Source: Actinomycetes bacterium (lineage in GTDB: Bacteria > Actinomycetota > Coriobacteriia > Coriobacteriales > Eggerthellaceae). Taken from it: a DNA stretch of 64,000 nucleotides. Within the stretch, counting starts at the first letter, position 1. Each line of letters opens with the position of its first letter. The notes under the pieces are model-generated. The model worked only from the letters and a program-made list of their open reading frames with translations. It was not told the origin of the DNA and did not search any database. Positions 36,511 to 45,590 of the stretch are shown here, in pieces. Where the stretch lies: NCBI GenBank assembly GCA_023429565.1, contig JAEZDJ010000040.1:39139-103138 (forward strand), written 5' to 3'. The translations under genes were made by a program, and so were the position numbers.

Positions 36511-37965
36511 TCAGTCCGCACAACCCTCGGCATGCTGAGGGTTGGCAGGATGAGACGTCCCTTCCACCAGATCGATCAGATCTTGATGCGCATGTATCCC
36601 AAGTTTTGCATATACATGCTTGACATGAGCTTTCACCGTGTTGCGGGAAACGACGAGCTTTTCCTGGATATAGGACCGGTCACGGCCTCGAGCAAGCATC
36701 ATGAACACCTCAAGCTCACGCGGGCTGAGGCCATTTTGGGATGCGATGGACGCACAACGCTCTTCGAACTCCTGTTCAGGGCTTTGAACCACGGTCTCCT
36801 CAACCTGGGTGACGCCGTCGATGGTTGCGGAAAAGCTGAAGTTCTTCAACCCGAGAAGGGAATAGCCCACGAACACGAGAATAATCGCTCCCGCAAGAAG
36901 CGAGACGGCGACGTCGTCAAAGCCGAACAGGTCATTCGACCACACTCCCAACCCTGCCCCGACCACGGTCCCAAGGCCGGACACGCCTCTGCCCCAAGCA
37001 AACGTCGCCACCGCACCAGAGGTGTTGCGGCCGGCGACGGCAATGAGCACGAGCCAGGCCACCATGTCGAACACGGCATTGCCGGCAGAAAGCAGGGTCA
37101 CGCTGCCAAACGCCGCATACGAAGCGCCCGACGGCGCAACCAGGAACCCCGCAACGATGAGCAGCACGGAGACCTGTGCCAGAACGTCGGCCGGAAGCGG
37201 CTTGCGAGCCAAGAGGACATAGAGGGCCACGGCCGCCACGGGAAGAATTCCCAGGGCATCAGAAAGAGGCACGCCTGCGACTTCCCCAAATCGCAACGAA
37301 TAGCCAAACGCAACGCGGAAAAGGAACAGGCACACGAACAGCTGGCTTGCCAGAGGCAGGAATGACGAAGGTTGCGTCACTGAGAAATCGGCCGGCGCTT
37401 CCCCATGTTGGGTCTCGTCAAGAATCGGATAAGCCTGTTTTCGGACGAGGGCGAAGGCCAGAAAAGGCAGCAGCAGAAACAAGGCCGTGCCTGCAACCAC
37501 CGGAATGACCCATATCACCGCCGCAGCTGCATACTGCACCACAAACGAGACGGCCACCGCAATGCTTGCCTGGCGTAGCGTGAGGCGGGAGGCCGCGACT
37601 CCCACAACGACGATAAGCCAGCCACGGCCAACGGCAAGCAGGCTCGAAGCTGCCGTGAGCGCCACGGCGTCCCCTTCGTACAGACCGAAAGGGAGCAGCA
37701 CTGCCCCCAAAGCGAGAAGGGAAACGCACGCGGCATTCAGATGCTTCACAGGAAGGAGCGCTGGGCGAAACGTCGCAGCAAGGCCGACCGCAATGAGGGT
37801 TATGGAATTGGCCAGCACCGACAGATCGCGCGCATAGGTAAACACGGCGTCGAAGCGAGGAAACACTGCGACATTCATGAGCGTGGTGGTGATCAGCACA
37901 AAAGAAAGCGCCGCACCGGTGCGCCACAAAGCAGGGGAAAGCTTTTGTCCAGACCGATCCTTCAT
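36511..37965 (-). CDS. Membrane-spanning LuxR-family transcriptional regulator (no. 4)
   Basis: I place the start at ATG 37965 (MKDRSGQKLSPALWRTG; 484 residues); the frame is open to 38037 but that extension overlaps the upstream terminator. The N-terminal domain is polytopic, and the LuxR HTH is near residues 411-469 (LSPRELEVFMMLARG; SRNTVKAHVKHVYAKLG). It lies directly downstream of the cytochrome/flavoprotein operon on the same strand, with its own promoter. It probably regulates that operon. Confidence 0.87.
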   Translation of the reverse strand: MKDRSGQKLSPALWRTGAALSFVLITTTLMNVAVFPRFDAVFTYARDLSVLANSITLIAVGLAATFRPALLPVKHLNAACVSLLALGAVLLPFGLYEGDAVALTAASSLLAVGRGWLIVVVGVAASRLTLRQASIAVAVSFVVQYAAAAVIWVIPVVAGTALFLLLPFLAFALVRKQAYPILDETQHGEAPADFSVTQPSSFLPLASQLFVCLFLFRVAFGYSLRFGEVAGVPLSDALGILPVAAVALYVLLARKPLPADVLAQVSVLLIVAGFLVAPSGASYAAFGSVTLLSAGNAVFDMVAWLVLIAVAGRNTSGAVATFAWGRGVSGLGTVVGAGLGVWSNDLFGFDDVAVSLLAGAIILVFVGYSLLGLKNFSFSATIDGVTQVEETVVQSPEQEFEERCASIASQNGLSPRELEVFMMLARGRDRSYIQEKLVVSRNTVKAHVKHVYAKLGIHAHQDLIDLVEGTSHPANPQHAEGCAD

Positions 37966-37981
37966 GGGGAAATTGTAGCAT
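37966..37981 (-). promoter_or_regulatory. Extended -10 promoter giving a probable leaderless mRNA
   Basis: On the minus strand TGCTACAAT provides an extended -10 (hexamer 37977-37972). Transcription would begin about 7 bases downstream, at or next to the ATG at 37965. No SD precedes the ATG. Confidence 0.55.
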
Positions 37982-37993
37982 GCGCGCGAAAGC

Positions 37994-38035
37994 GGGGATG
38001 CCCCGGACGGAAGGGGGTCCGTCCGGGGCATCCCC
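37994..38035 (-). terminator. Terminator after the cytochrome/flavoprotein operon
   Basis: Arms 37994-38011 and 38018-38035 are perfect 18-bp complements with a 6-base loop, starting 13 bases past the flavoprotein stop. It supports the later start of the LuxR-type gene. Confidence 0.8.
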
Positions 38036-38048
38036 ACCCGCAGCAGAG

Positions 38049-39794
38049 CTAGGCGTGCTCCGCTGCGGCCAACGTTCCAGCGCGACGGCCGAAGGTCATC
38101 GTGCGGCCTGCAGCCAGGCCGGTGAAAAGGTTGGGATAGCTCACGCTGAAGAAGCCTCCGGAATCGTTGCCGACCAGGTACAGCCCCTCAATCTGCTCAC
38201 CCGCCTCATTGACGGGATGCATGTCTGTATTGACCGGGCAACCGTCGATGGTGGCGAGGAACCACGCCCCCGTGCGCACCCCGTAATAGGGAGGGTTGTT
38301 GATCTTCGTGATGCGATAGGGCTCCTTGTTGTAGTCCTCGTCCTTGCCAGCATCCGCAAAACCGTTGTACCGAGCCCACGTTTCAACCGTCGCCTCAACG
38401 GGAAGGTTCAGCTTCGCGGCCAGTTCGTCCATCGTGTCGGCTTGCTGGATGTACCCCGCCTCGATAAGCGTCTGAAAATCGCCGGCCATTTTGGTTATGG
38501 GCATGTTGGAAGGCGCGCCGTTGTCAAACGGATACAGGCGGCAGCAGCCAACCTCGTTGATTTGCTTGACCTGTTCCACGTAATCGGAGTCCCATATGTC
38601 AACATAGGTGTGATACGGCTGCATAAACGCCGAATGCAGCATGTAGTCATAAGGGCCCGATTCGTTGCAGAAGCGCTTCCCGTTGAGATTGACCTTCAGG
38701 AAGGGCTGTTCGCCAAACCAGAACCACTTGCCCACGAGATCCGAGCCAGCAACCTCGTCAGGTTTGCAGCAAGCGCGGTTGAACGTGACTGCCGCACCCA
38801 ACGGATCCATGGTTGCGCCGCACCACAGAGCAGCTTTTATGCCGTCGCCCGTGCATGACCCGCCAACCGGGATGTTGATCCTCAAACGGTTGTTCCAAGC
38901 CTGACGGGCTTCCACCATTTCGGTGTTGGCAACATAGCCGCCAGTCGCAAGGATGACGCCCCGAGACGCATTGACGCGCAGATAGTGCTTGTCGTTGCCA
39001 TCCTGGCAGATGACACCCGTCACGCGGCCAGATTCATCCTGCTCGCACTTCACGAGCATGGTGTCGTAACGGAAAGCTGCACCAAGCTCTTCCGCGTAAT
39101 CGCGCAACGTCGTTCCAAACGTAACGTCTTTGCTGTCGGTCAGCTTCTGAGGACTGTGGCCCGTTGCCCAGGCGCGATCGCGGGCACCTTGGCCAGTCGT
39201 TCCTATGGAACCCTCGAAGCGCATGGTGAATTCTCCGTTGCGCGCAACGATGTCGGACATCCAGTCAATCATTGCACCGGATTCGTCTGCCCACAGCTTG
39301 ATCAAGTCATAGTTCACGAAACCATTTGCATAGCGGACGATGTCCTCCATCGCCTCCATCTTGTCGATCTCAAACTGCGGATATTCCCCGAATGATTCAA
39401 GCTGAAGCTTCGAGTTGATGGCTCCCAGGTCTTCACGCGGCGCAGCTATGGCGCTCATCTGCTCAATGCCCAGGACATTCGCCCCTTGCTCCGCAGCCGC
39501 TATCATCGCAGGCAGACCGCCCGTGCGACATCCCACCACCACAACGTCGACATCAACGGTCTCCGTGATGGCGGATTCGGCAATTTCTGGGGCCTCTCCC
39601 AACCAAGGGGGAACTCCCGGTTTCTGCGTGGACGCATTCTTCAATTCTGCAGCATTGACATACCCATCGCCGCACCCCGACAACGCACCCGCTGCCGCAG
39701 CGCCGACGGCCGTGAGCCCCGCTGCCTTGAAAAAGGAGCGGCGTGACATGCCTTCCCCGCTTTTTGCATCAATCGCGTGAGATTGATTATTCAC
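38049..39794 (-). CDS. Tat-exported FAD flavoprotein, Cgr2-like, partner of the multihaem cytochrome
   Basis: The 581-residue product uses GTG at 39794 behind GGGAGG and overlaps the cytochrome gene by 8 bases. ATG 39749 (MSRRSFFKAAG) is an alternative. Tat motif SRRSFFK and lipobox LSGC indicate an exported lipoprotein. The FAD fold is seen at VVVVGCRTGGLPAMIAA (the second Gly position is altered: G-C-R-T-G-G), GVILATGGYVANTEMVEARQ, and GLYLVGNDSGGFFSVSYP with GRTMTFGRRAG. This is the Cgr2-like reductase family; the electron donor would be the cytochrome encoded just upstream. Substrate unknown. Confidence 0.9.
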   Translation of the reverse strand: MNNQSHAIDAKSGEGMSRRSFFKAAGLTAVGAAAAGALSGCGDGYVNAAELKNASTQKPGVPPWLGEAPEIAESAITETVDVDVVVVGCRTGGLPAMIAAAEQGANVLGIEQMSAIAAPREDLGAINSKLQLESFGEYPQFEIDKMEAMEDIVRYANGFVNYDLIKLWADESGAMIDWMSDIVARNGEFTMRFEGSIGTTGQGARDRAWATGHSPQKLTDSKDVTFGTTLRDYAEELGAAFRYDTMLVKCEQDESGRVTGVICQDGNDKHYLRVNASRGVILATGGYVANTEMVEARQAWNNRLRINIPVGGSCTGDGIKAALWCGATMDPLGAAVTFNRACCKPDEVAGSDLVGKWFWFGEQPFLKVNLNGKRFCNESGPYDYMLHSAFMQPYHTYVDIWDSDYVEQVKQINEVGCCRLYPFDNGAPSNMPITKMAGDFQTLIEAGYIQQADTMDELAAKLNLPVEATVETWARYNGFADAGKDEDYNKEPYRITKINNPPYYGVRTGAWFLATIDGCPVNTDMHPVNEAGEQIEGLYLVGNDSGGFFSVSYPNLFTGLAAGRTMTFGRRAGTLAAAEHA

Positions 39795-40419
39795 TCGTGG
39801 CCTCCCATCCTTCAGGCACGTTCAGATCATGGCATTTCGCGCAATACAGCTGGCTTTTCTCATGAACCTTGTGACAATCGCCGCACTCAAGCTCATTGTC
39901 CTGATGGCTGGAATGTGGGTTGTACTTGGCGTCGTTGCCCTCAAATCCCCACGTGCTGTCAACGATATCCTGCATGGAATGGCACTCTGGCCGAGCGCAG
40001 AATTCCTGTGTGGCAATTACCTGACCCGTGGCAAGCTTGGTTCCCGTCTCGTCCATGGGGTAGTCGTCGGACACCCACGCCATCACTTCGGAGACCTGGG
40101 TTGTCAGCTTCGCCTCATGGCAGCTCAGGCAATTATTGCCCGCATCGGCGTGAGCTTTGATTCCCAAACCGGGATCATCAGTCGAATAGCTCTCGACATA
40201 CGAGTCCATGGGACTGTGGCACACGGCATTGCAGAAACTCGGCTGGTCGTGCCACACCCACGCCCCCACACCGGCCACCACAAGCACCGCGACAATCACG
40301 CCCGCGGTCACGAGACCTCGTTTGGGCCGCTTTTTCTGAGAACCTTCAGAACCCTCGTCTTTTCCCTCGTCGGCAACGGAACCTGCCGCCCAAGCATCAT
40401 TGTCCTCCTGTTCGACCAT
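39787..40419 (-). CDS. Membrane-anchored multihaem c-type cytochrome (NrfH/Cgr1-like)
   Basis: The start at ATG 40419 has a strong SD (AAGGAGGAGG), giving 210 residues; the frame from 40689 is longer. An acidic N-terminus precedes one membrane anchor (about 35-55). Five haem-like sites follow: CNAVCH (63-68, CX3CH), CLSCH (97-101), CARPECH (141-147, CX4CH), CGDCH (179-183) and CAKCH (193-197). Three are canonical, two are non-standard. It should pass electrons from quinol to the flavoprotein encoded next, as Cgr1 is thought to do for Cgr2. Confidence 0.88.
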   Translation of the reverse strand: MVEQEDNDAWAAGSVADEGKDEGSEGSQKKRPKRGLVTAGVIVAVLVVAGVGAWVWHDQPSFCNAVCHSPMDSYVESYSTDDPGLGIKAHADAGNNCLSCHEAKLTTQVSEVMAWVSDDYPMDETGTKLATGQVIATQEFCARPECHSMQDIVDSTWGFEGNDAKYNPHSSHQDNELECGDCHKVHEKSQLYCAKCHDLNVPEGWEATSE

Positions 40420-40489
40420 GCCTCCTCCTTCTTGTATCCCATACGGTCGACTCTCTACAGGCAGATCATGCTCCGCACCGATGCATTTA

Positions 40490-40525
40490 GCCATTACCCC
40501 CGTGGGGTCATTTATCGGTAATGGC
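40490..40525. promoter_or_regulatory. Inverted repeat upstream of the cytochrome gene
   Basis: GCCATTACC (40490-40498) and GGTAATGGC (40517-40525) are perfect 9-bp inverted arms with an 18-base spacer, about 70-105 bases before the cytochrome ATG. It is a candidate operator for LuxR-type regulator 4 or an RNA hairpin in the leader. Confidence 0.45.
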
Positions 40526-40682
40526 TGATCATTAGTCTCTTTTACATAAACTGGCGCAACGGCTTCACGCCCTTCCTTGAGCGAAAGAGCTCGATCTCTC
40601 AGCAGAGAATTCCTGCCAGTCACCCAATCCTCTTCGATCAGATGTTCATCGCGTAAGCACAAAGTGACGGAAAAATGACGTT

Positions 40683-40724
40683 TTAGCACTCTCGCTTGAC
40701 GAGTGCTAAACAGCTGGATATAAC
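40683..40724 (+). promoter_or_regulatory. CIRCE operator overlapping the hsp20 promoter
   Basis: TTAGCACTC (40683-40691), 9 bases, GAGTGCTAA (40701-40709) is a perfect CIRCE element, the binding site of the heat-shock repressor HrcA. It covers the -35 of a promoter TTGACG (40696-40701), 17 bases, TATAAC (40719-40724). Confidence 0.93.
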
Positions 40725-40830
40725 CAACGTGTACGGAGAAAGGAACGAGACAGGTACCGCGAACAAGCGCTGCTGAAGCGAAGATTTCCAGAGCGCACGT
40801 TCCGGACCGAACGAAACGGAGATGATTGTT

Positions 40831-41286
40831 ATGGCCATGATGCTACCGACAAGAAGAAACCGTAACCTGTTGAGTGAGTTGATGACGGATCCCTTTGATG
40901 CGTTCTTCGACATGGCGGCAGCTCCCGTGCAAAAGATGCCGCCAACCCTCATGCGAACCGACATCAAAGAGGCAGACGATAGCTACGAGCTGACCATCGA
41001 CCTGCCGGGATTCAAGAAAGAGGATGTGCAGGCCGAACTCAAGGATGGCTCACTCGCCATCACGGCGCAGACGCAATCCGAATCAGAAGACAAGGACGAG
41101 GAAGGCACATTCGTCCGCAAGGAACGCTTCAGCGGAAAATGCAGCCGCACCTTCTATGTTGGCGAAGACATTGCGGAAGATGAGATCAAGGCCCATTTCG
41201 AAAATGGAGTTCTGACCATCGACGTTCCTAAAAAGAAGGAACAGGCCAAGATCGAAGAGAAGAAGACGATCGCGATCGAAGGCTAA
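40831..41286 (+). CDS. Hsp20/alpha-crystallin small heat-shock protein
   Basis: The 151-residue chaperone begins MAMMLPTRRNRNLLSELM at ATG 40831, 9 bases from GGAG (ATG 40822 is too close). The alpha-crystallin domain runs about 40-135 (IKEADDSYELTIDLPGFKKEDV; FENGVLTIDVPKK), and the tail has KTIAIEG. It keeps unfolded proteins soluble. The perfect CIRCE upstream shows HrcA control. Confidence 0.95.
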   Translation: MAMMLPTRRNRNLLSELMTDPFDAFFDMAAAPVQKMPPTLMRTDIKEADDSYELTIDLPGFKKEDVQAELKDGSLAITAQTQSESEDKDEEGTFVRKERFSGKCSRTFYVGEDIAEDEIKAHFENGVLTIDVPKKKEQAKIEEKKTIAIEG

Positions 41287-41430
41287 CCCCCTTCGGCCCT
41301 GAAGGCCGGTATCTTGGAGCATGCGGCAAGGCGCAGGAGATGGTTTCACCACCATCCTTCTGCGCCTTGGCATTTCGCGATTTCATCCCGTCAAGCAAGG
41401 TGATTCCTTGACTTGCGGGCTTTCGCATCA

Positions 41431-41470
41431 GAAAGGCATCCGCTCGGCATCAGATGTCTGGATGCCTTTC
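41431..41470. terminator. Terminator between convergent hsp20 and NlpC/P60 genes
   Basis: GAAAGGCATCC and GGATGCCTTTC are perfect 11-bp arms with an 18-base loop, next to the NlpC/P60 stop at 41474. A second, imperfect inverted repeat at about 41325-41381 follows hsp20. Confidence 0.55.
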
Positions 41471-41473
41471 CCT

Positions 41474-42553
41474 CTAAAAACGCAGAGCGTGCGTGAAGCC
41501 TGCCCAACTCAGCGAGTCGTTGTCTCGCACCAACGCCCCAAAGGTAGGCGCATGCACATAGTGCGTGCCCCCCGCATTGCAAGCGATGCCCACGTGGCCG
41601 TTATAGCCATCGCCATAGCTGATCCACAGCACATCGCCGGGCTGGGCTTCGGAGACGGGAAGCCGAGCCTTTGCGGCATAGTACAGCGATTCCGTCTGAT
41701 GGGGCACTGAGATTCCCACCTGCAAATATGCCCAGCGGACCAGTCCTGAGCAATCGAAAGCATCGGGACCCTCGGCTCCCCAAACATACGGGCAGCCGAT
41801 GCGGGAAAGGGCATAGTCAACCACCGATCCCTGCGACGGGATAGACGATCCACCTCCCGAATAGGTATAGGCGCTCGCCTGTTTCGTTGCTGCTGCCGCA
41901 ATTGCAGCCGCACGATCAGCCGCCTGCTCTTGCTCCAGCAGGGCGCGCGCCTCGGCATCAAGGGATTCGAGCATGCTTTGCAGCGCAGCGACAGAACTCT
42001 CGGTCTCTTCCTTGATCCGCTTTGCCTCGGCCTCCCGGTCAGCCGCAACCTTCTCCTGCTGTTCCAGTTCGACTTTGGCGGCCTCGATCTCGCTCCGCAG
42101 GTCTTTCATCTGATCGACCATGTCGGCATCGTTTTGGTTGAGGGACTCGAGAATATCCCAATTCTGCGCCAACTCCGTAAACGAAGAAGAGCCCATGATG
42201 ACGTCGATCAGCGTCGACTGACCCGTGCGGTACATGCTGCGAGCTCGCACGCTCAGCTTGCCTTGCAGACTGTCGATCTGGGCATTTGCTTCATCGATCC
42301 TGCTCTGAGCATCGGCGACAGCCTGCAGGGCCGCCTCATGCTCGTCGAGTGCACGATAGTAGTCTTCGGTGCGCAAAGCGACTTGATTCTGCATCTCGGT
42401 TATTTGAGAGCGAACCGTTTCGGCTTCTGCAAACTTGTCAGCCGATGAGGGGTCAGCAAATGCGCGACGGGGATTGAGCAGAACCGCAGCGCCCAGGGCG
42501 ACGGTACCTGCGAGAAACGTGCGACGGCCGATGCCGCGCGCGGTATCTTCCAT
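41474..42553 (-). CDS. Exported NlpC/P60 peptidoglycan hydrolase with coiled-coil N-domain
   Basis: The start at ATG 42553 has AGGAGG at good spacing, giving 359 residues. A Tat-like motif (IGRRTFLAG) and cleavage-type AFAD indicate export. Residues about 35-215 are coiled coil (PcsB/RipA-like), and the C-terminal NlpC/P60 domain has the Cys in DAFDCSGLVRWAYLQ, His in GYNGHVGIACNAGG and a further His in HYVHAP. Such enzymes cut peptide stems during cell division; the coiled coil usually receives activation from FtsEX. Monocistronic. Confidence 0.93.
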   Translation of the reverse strand: MEDTARGIGRRTFLAGTVALGAAVLLNPRRAFADPSSADKFAEAETVRSQITEMQNQVALRTEDYYRALDEHEAALQAVADAQSRIDEANAQIDSLQGKLSVRARSMYRTGQSTLIDVIMGSSSFTELAQNWDILESLNQNDADMVDQMKDLRSEIEAAKVELEQQEKVAADREAEAKRIKEETESSVAALQSMLESLDAEARALLEQEQAADRAAAIAAAATKQASAYTYSGGGSSIPSQGSVVDYALSRIGCPYVWGAEGPDAFDCSGLVRWAYLQVGISVPHQTESLYYAAKARLPVSEAQPGDVLWISYGDGYNGHVGIACNAGGTHYVHAPTFGALVRDNDSLSWAGFTHALRF

Positions 42554-42733
42554 ACAACAACCTCCTGACGATTGCCGCAAGCCTCCCGTTCCGTGATTTT
42601 CCTCAAAGAAGAAATGTGCCGTGGAAAGCTGCGTCAATCAACTGTACGGCAACGAATATAACACGGCTTGGTGACGTGTCAGGAAATCTTCACACTCTAG
42701 TCGCGACCGCAACAAGAAGGCGACACAAGATGA

Positions 42734-43024
42734 TCAAGAAGGATCTTCGAGAATCTGAAGCGCGGCGGCATAGCCGCCCGATCCGTAACTCAGGCATTTT
42801 GACACGCGGGCGATGGTGGTGGCCGAAGCTCCGGTCGCCTCCTCGATGGCCGCATACGAGCGGCCGGCATCCAGGAGACGGGCAACGGCAAGCCGCTGCG
42901 AGGTCTCCTTGATCTCGCGAATGGTGAACATGTCTTCGAGCAGGGCAAAGACGACGTCCCGGTCATCAAGGCCGACGAAGACGCGCAGCAGATTCTCGAC
43001 TTCTGGGGTTCTGAGATCGCCCAT
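42734..43024 (-). CDS. yerC: TrpR-like YerC/YecD family regulator
   Basis: The 96-residue protein matches the YerC/YecD group of TrpR-superfamily DNA-binding proteins: LLEDMFTIREIKETSQRLAVARLL followed by the HTH YAAIEEATGASATTIARVSKCL. Its ligand is unknown in general. It starts one base after cimA and is the last gene of ilvE-cimA-yerC. Confidence 0.88.
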   Translation of the reverse strand: MGDLRTPEVENLLRVFVGLDDRDVVFALLEDMFTIREIKETSQRLAVARLLDAGRSYAAIEEATGASATTIARVSKCLSYGSGGYAAALQILEDPS

Positions 43025-43025
43025 G

Positions 43026-44609
43026 CTATTTCCCCACTCTCATCAGACCATATTCGATCGAGTCGACAAGCGCGTTCCACGATGCCTCGATGATGTTCTC
43101 CGACACACCGATCGTTCCCCAGCTGCCGTTTTCATCGCGCGTCGTGATGACCACGCGCGTTATGGCGTCGGTTCCCACGTTCTCGTCGAGAATGCGCACC
43201 TTGTAGTCAACGAGTTCCATTCCCGCCACATCGGGATAGAACTCAGAAAGGGCCATGCGGATGGCGTTGTCGAGTGCACCGACAGGGCCAACGCCCTCGC
43301 CCGTCGCGATGAACCGACGATCTCCCACATGAATTTTGATGGTGGCCTCGCTCATGGCATCTTTGGCGCGCGCACCCGTGTCTTCGCGGTCATCGACGAT
43401 GACGCGGAAGCTCTCCAAGGTAAAATGGGGCCGATAGGCATGAAGATGCCACTGCAGCAGGACGGCGAGTGATCCATCCGCGACCTCATAGGAATAGCCT
43501 TGCGCCTCGCGCTGCTTGATGTCGTCAAGAATGGCCTGCGTCTTCTCCGGCCTGCCTCCGAGATCGATGCCAAGGCTCGCGGCCTTGGCCAAGAGAGAGG
43601 CCTTGCCAGCCAACTCGCTGACCAGCATACGCGTAGCATTGCCCACGTTCTCGGGACGCGTGTGCTCATAAGCTTCCGGAAAACGAGCGATTGCGCTGGC
43701 ATGCAATCCGCCTTTGTGGGAGAATGCAGAAGCGCCGGTATACGGATGGTGGGTCGGCACGGCCATGTTGCACGTCTCGGCCACATATTGGGACACGCTA
43801 GTCATTTGACGAAGGTTGTCGGGACCGACGCACCGACGCCCCATTTTGAGCTCAAGGTCTGCGATGACGGTCAAGAGGTCGGCGTTACCGACCCTTTCGC
43901 CAATTCCATTCACCGTCCCTTGCACCTGCAAAGCCCCAGCCCGGACAGCGGCAAGGGAGTTCGCGACCGCGCAGCCGGAGTCGTTGTGACAATGAATGCC
44001 AAGCTGCTGGTGGGGCAAGGCACTCTTCACCGCACGCACGATCTCTTCCACCTCGAAGGGCAAGGCCCCTCCGTTCGTCTCACAGAGATCCACGGAATCG
44101 GCGCCAGCCTCGCTGGCCGCGCGCACGCATGCCAGCGCGTAGTCGGCATCAGCTTTATACCCATCGAAAAAATGCTCGGCATCGAACACGACGCGCATGC
44201 CCTGACGTTTCAAAAAGGCGACGGAGTCCCCAATCATGCGAAGATTCTCATCGAGCGTAGCAAGAAGGGCACGCGTGACTTGCTCGTTCCATGCTTTGCC
44301 AACGATGGTGGCAAGGGAGGCTCCACTGTCAACAAGATCCGCCAAACCCTGATCCTTGTCTGCAGAAACGCCCTTCTTGCACGTGGAGCCAAATGCCGCA
44401 ATGCGCGCATGCTTCAGGGGAAGCGCACGCACGCGTTGGAAGAACGCGATGTCTTTCGGATTCGAGGCGGGAAATCCGCCTTCTATGAAATCAATCCCGA
44501 ACGCATCCAGCCGCTCGACGATGCGCAGCTTATCCTCGAGGGAAAGGACGATTCCCTCGCTCTGCTCGCCGTCGCGCAGCGTGGAGTCATAAGTGAAGAC
44601 TTTCGTCAC
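43026..44609 (-). CDS. cimA: (R)-citramalate synthase
   Basis: The 527-residue enzyme condenses pyruvate and acetyl-CoA to citramalate, leading to isoleucine without threonine deaminase. The HMGL-like barrel starts FTYDSTLRDGEQ; GIHCHNDSGCAVANSLAAVRAG and QGTVNGIGERVGNADL are typical. HPYTGASAFSHKGGLHASAI is the linker, and a LeuA dimerisation domain (about 390-527) provides feedback control. It follows ilvE by 6 bases, which fits isoleucine synthesis. Confidence 0.94.
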   Translation of the reverse strand: MTKVFTYDSTLRDGEQSEGIVLSLEDKLRIVERLDAFGIDFIEGGFPASNPKDIAFFQRVRALPLKHARIAAFGSTCKKGVSADKDQGLADLVDSGASLATIVGKAWNEQVTRALLATLDENLRMIGDSVAFLKRQGMRVVFDAEHFFDGYKADADYALACVRAASEAGADSVDLCETNGGALPFEVEEIVRAVKSALPHQQLGIHCHNDSGCAVANSLAAVRAGALQVQGTVNGIGERVGNADLLTVIADLELKMGRRCVGPDNLRQMTSVSQYVAETCNMAVPTHHPYTGASAFSHKGGLHASAIARFPEAYEHTRPENVGNATRMLVSELAGKASLLAKAASLGIDLGGRPEKTQAILDDIKQREAQGYSYEVADGSLAVLLQWHLHAYRPHFTLESFRVIVDDREDTGARAKDAMSEATIKIHVGDRRFIATGEGVGPVGALDNAIRMALSEFYPDVAGMELVDYKVRILDENVGTDAITRVVITTRDENGSWGTIGVSENIIEASWNALVDSIEYGLMRVGK

Positions 44610-44615
44610 GGCATG

Positions 44616-45539
44616 TTATATCTCTGTGAGCCAGTCGGCATACTCGTCGATTCGGCCGTACACAACGGCGAAGAACCGATCCTGAAGCACGCGCGTGATC
44701 TCGCCGGGCCTTCCGACCTCACGGCCGTCAACGCTTCCTATGGGAGTCAGCTCAGCGGCCGAACCCGTCATGAACACCTCGTCGGCGATATAGAGGTCGC
44801 TGCGCGTGAGACTTTCTTCAATAGCCGGAACCTCAAGGTCATCCGCCAGACAGAGAACCGTGTCGCGCGTGATGCCTTCCAGCAGTCCATCCGAAAGAGG
44901 AGGCGTGGAAAGCACCCCGTCGCGCACGACGAACAGGTTCTCTCCCGTGCCTTCGCAGACGAGGCCCGCTTCATTGAGCATGATGGCTTCCGCATAGCCG
45001 TGTTCCTTGGCCTCAAGCTTGGCCAAAATGGAATTCATATAGGACGCCGTGCTCTTCACCGCCGGAGGAAGGGCGTTGTTCGAGCGCTGTCGCCAAGACG
45101 ACACGCCAACGCTCACGCCGTTCTCGAGCGCCTCGGCGCCCAGATAGGACTCCCAGGGCCAGACGGCAATGATCACCTCGGTTGGAGAGCCTGTTGGATC
45201 GACCCCCATGACCCCATAGCCCCGATACACGAGCGGCCGTATGTAGCATGAAGGAAGGTTGTTCTTGCGAATGAGCTCGACGGTGGCCTCACAGAGCTCG
45301 TCTACCGTGTAGGGCAGGTCAATGCAGGCGATCTTGCAGCTGCGCGCCAGACGCTCCATATGGTCACGCAGGCGGAAGACATGGCTTTTGCCGCCGTTGG
45401 GATCTCGGTAGCAGCGAATGCCCTCAAACACGCCGGAGCCATAATGCAGCGAATGGGACAGGACATGCGTCGTGGCCTCGGCCCACGGGACCATTTCCCC
45501 ATTTTTCCAGATATAGTCGACCTCGGTGATATCCGCCAT
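44616..45539 (-). CDS. ilvE: Branched-chain amino acid aminotransferase
   Basis: The 307-residue class IV PLP enzyme transfers the amino group for Ile, Leu and Val. The start at MADITEVDYIWKNGEM (45539) has GAAGGGA. SHSLHYGSGVFEGIRCY and YIRPLVYRGYGVMGVD are typical, PPAVKSTASYMNSILAKLEA contains the PLP lysine, and EAIMLNEAGLVCEGTGENLF follows. First gene of ilvE-cimA-yerC. Confidence 0.95.
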   Translation of the reverse strand: MADITEVDYIWKNGEMVPWAEATTHVLSHSLHYGSGVFEGIRCYRDPNGGKSHVFRLRDHMERLARSCKIACIDLPYTVDELCEATVELIRKNNLPSCYIRPLVYRGYGVMGVDPTGSPTEVIIAVWPWESYLGAEALENGVSVGVSSWRQRSNNALPPAVKSTASYMNSILAKLEAKEHGYAEAIMLNEAGLVCEGTGENLFVVRDGVLSTPPLSDGLLEGITRDTVLCLADDLEVPAIEESLTRSDLYIADEVFMTGSAAELTPIGSVDGREVGRPGEITRVLQDRFFAVVYGRIDEYADWLTEI

Positions 45540-45590
45540 GACGCATCCCTTCTCGCTGGCCTTCAAACCCTGGCGCATGCTTCCTGATGT

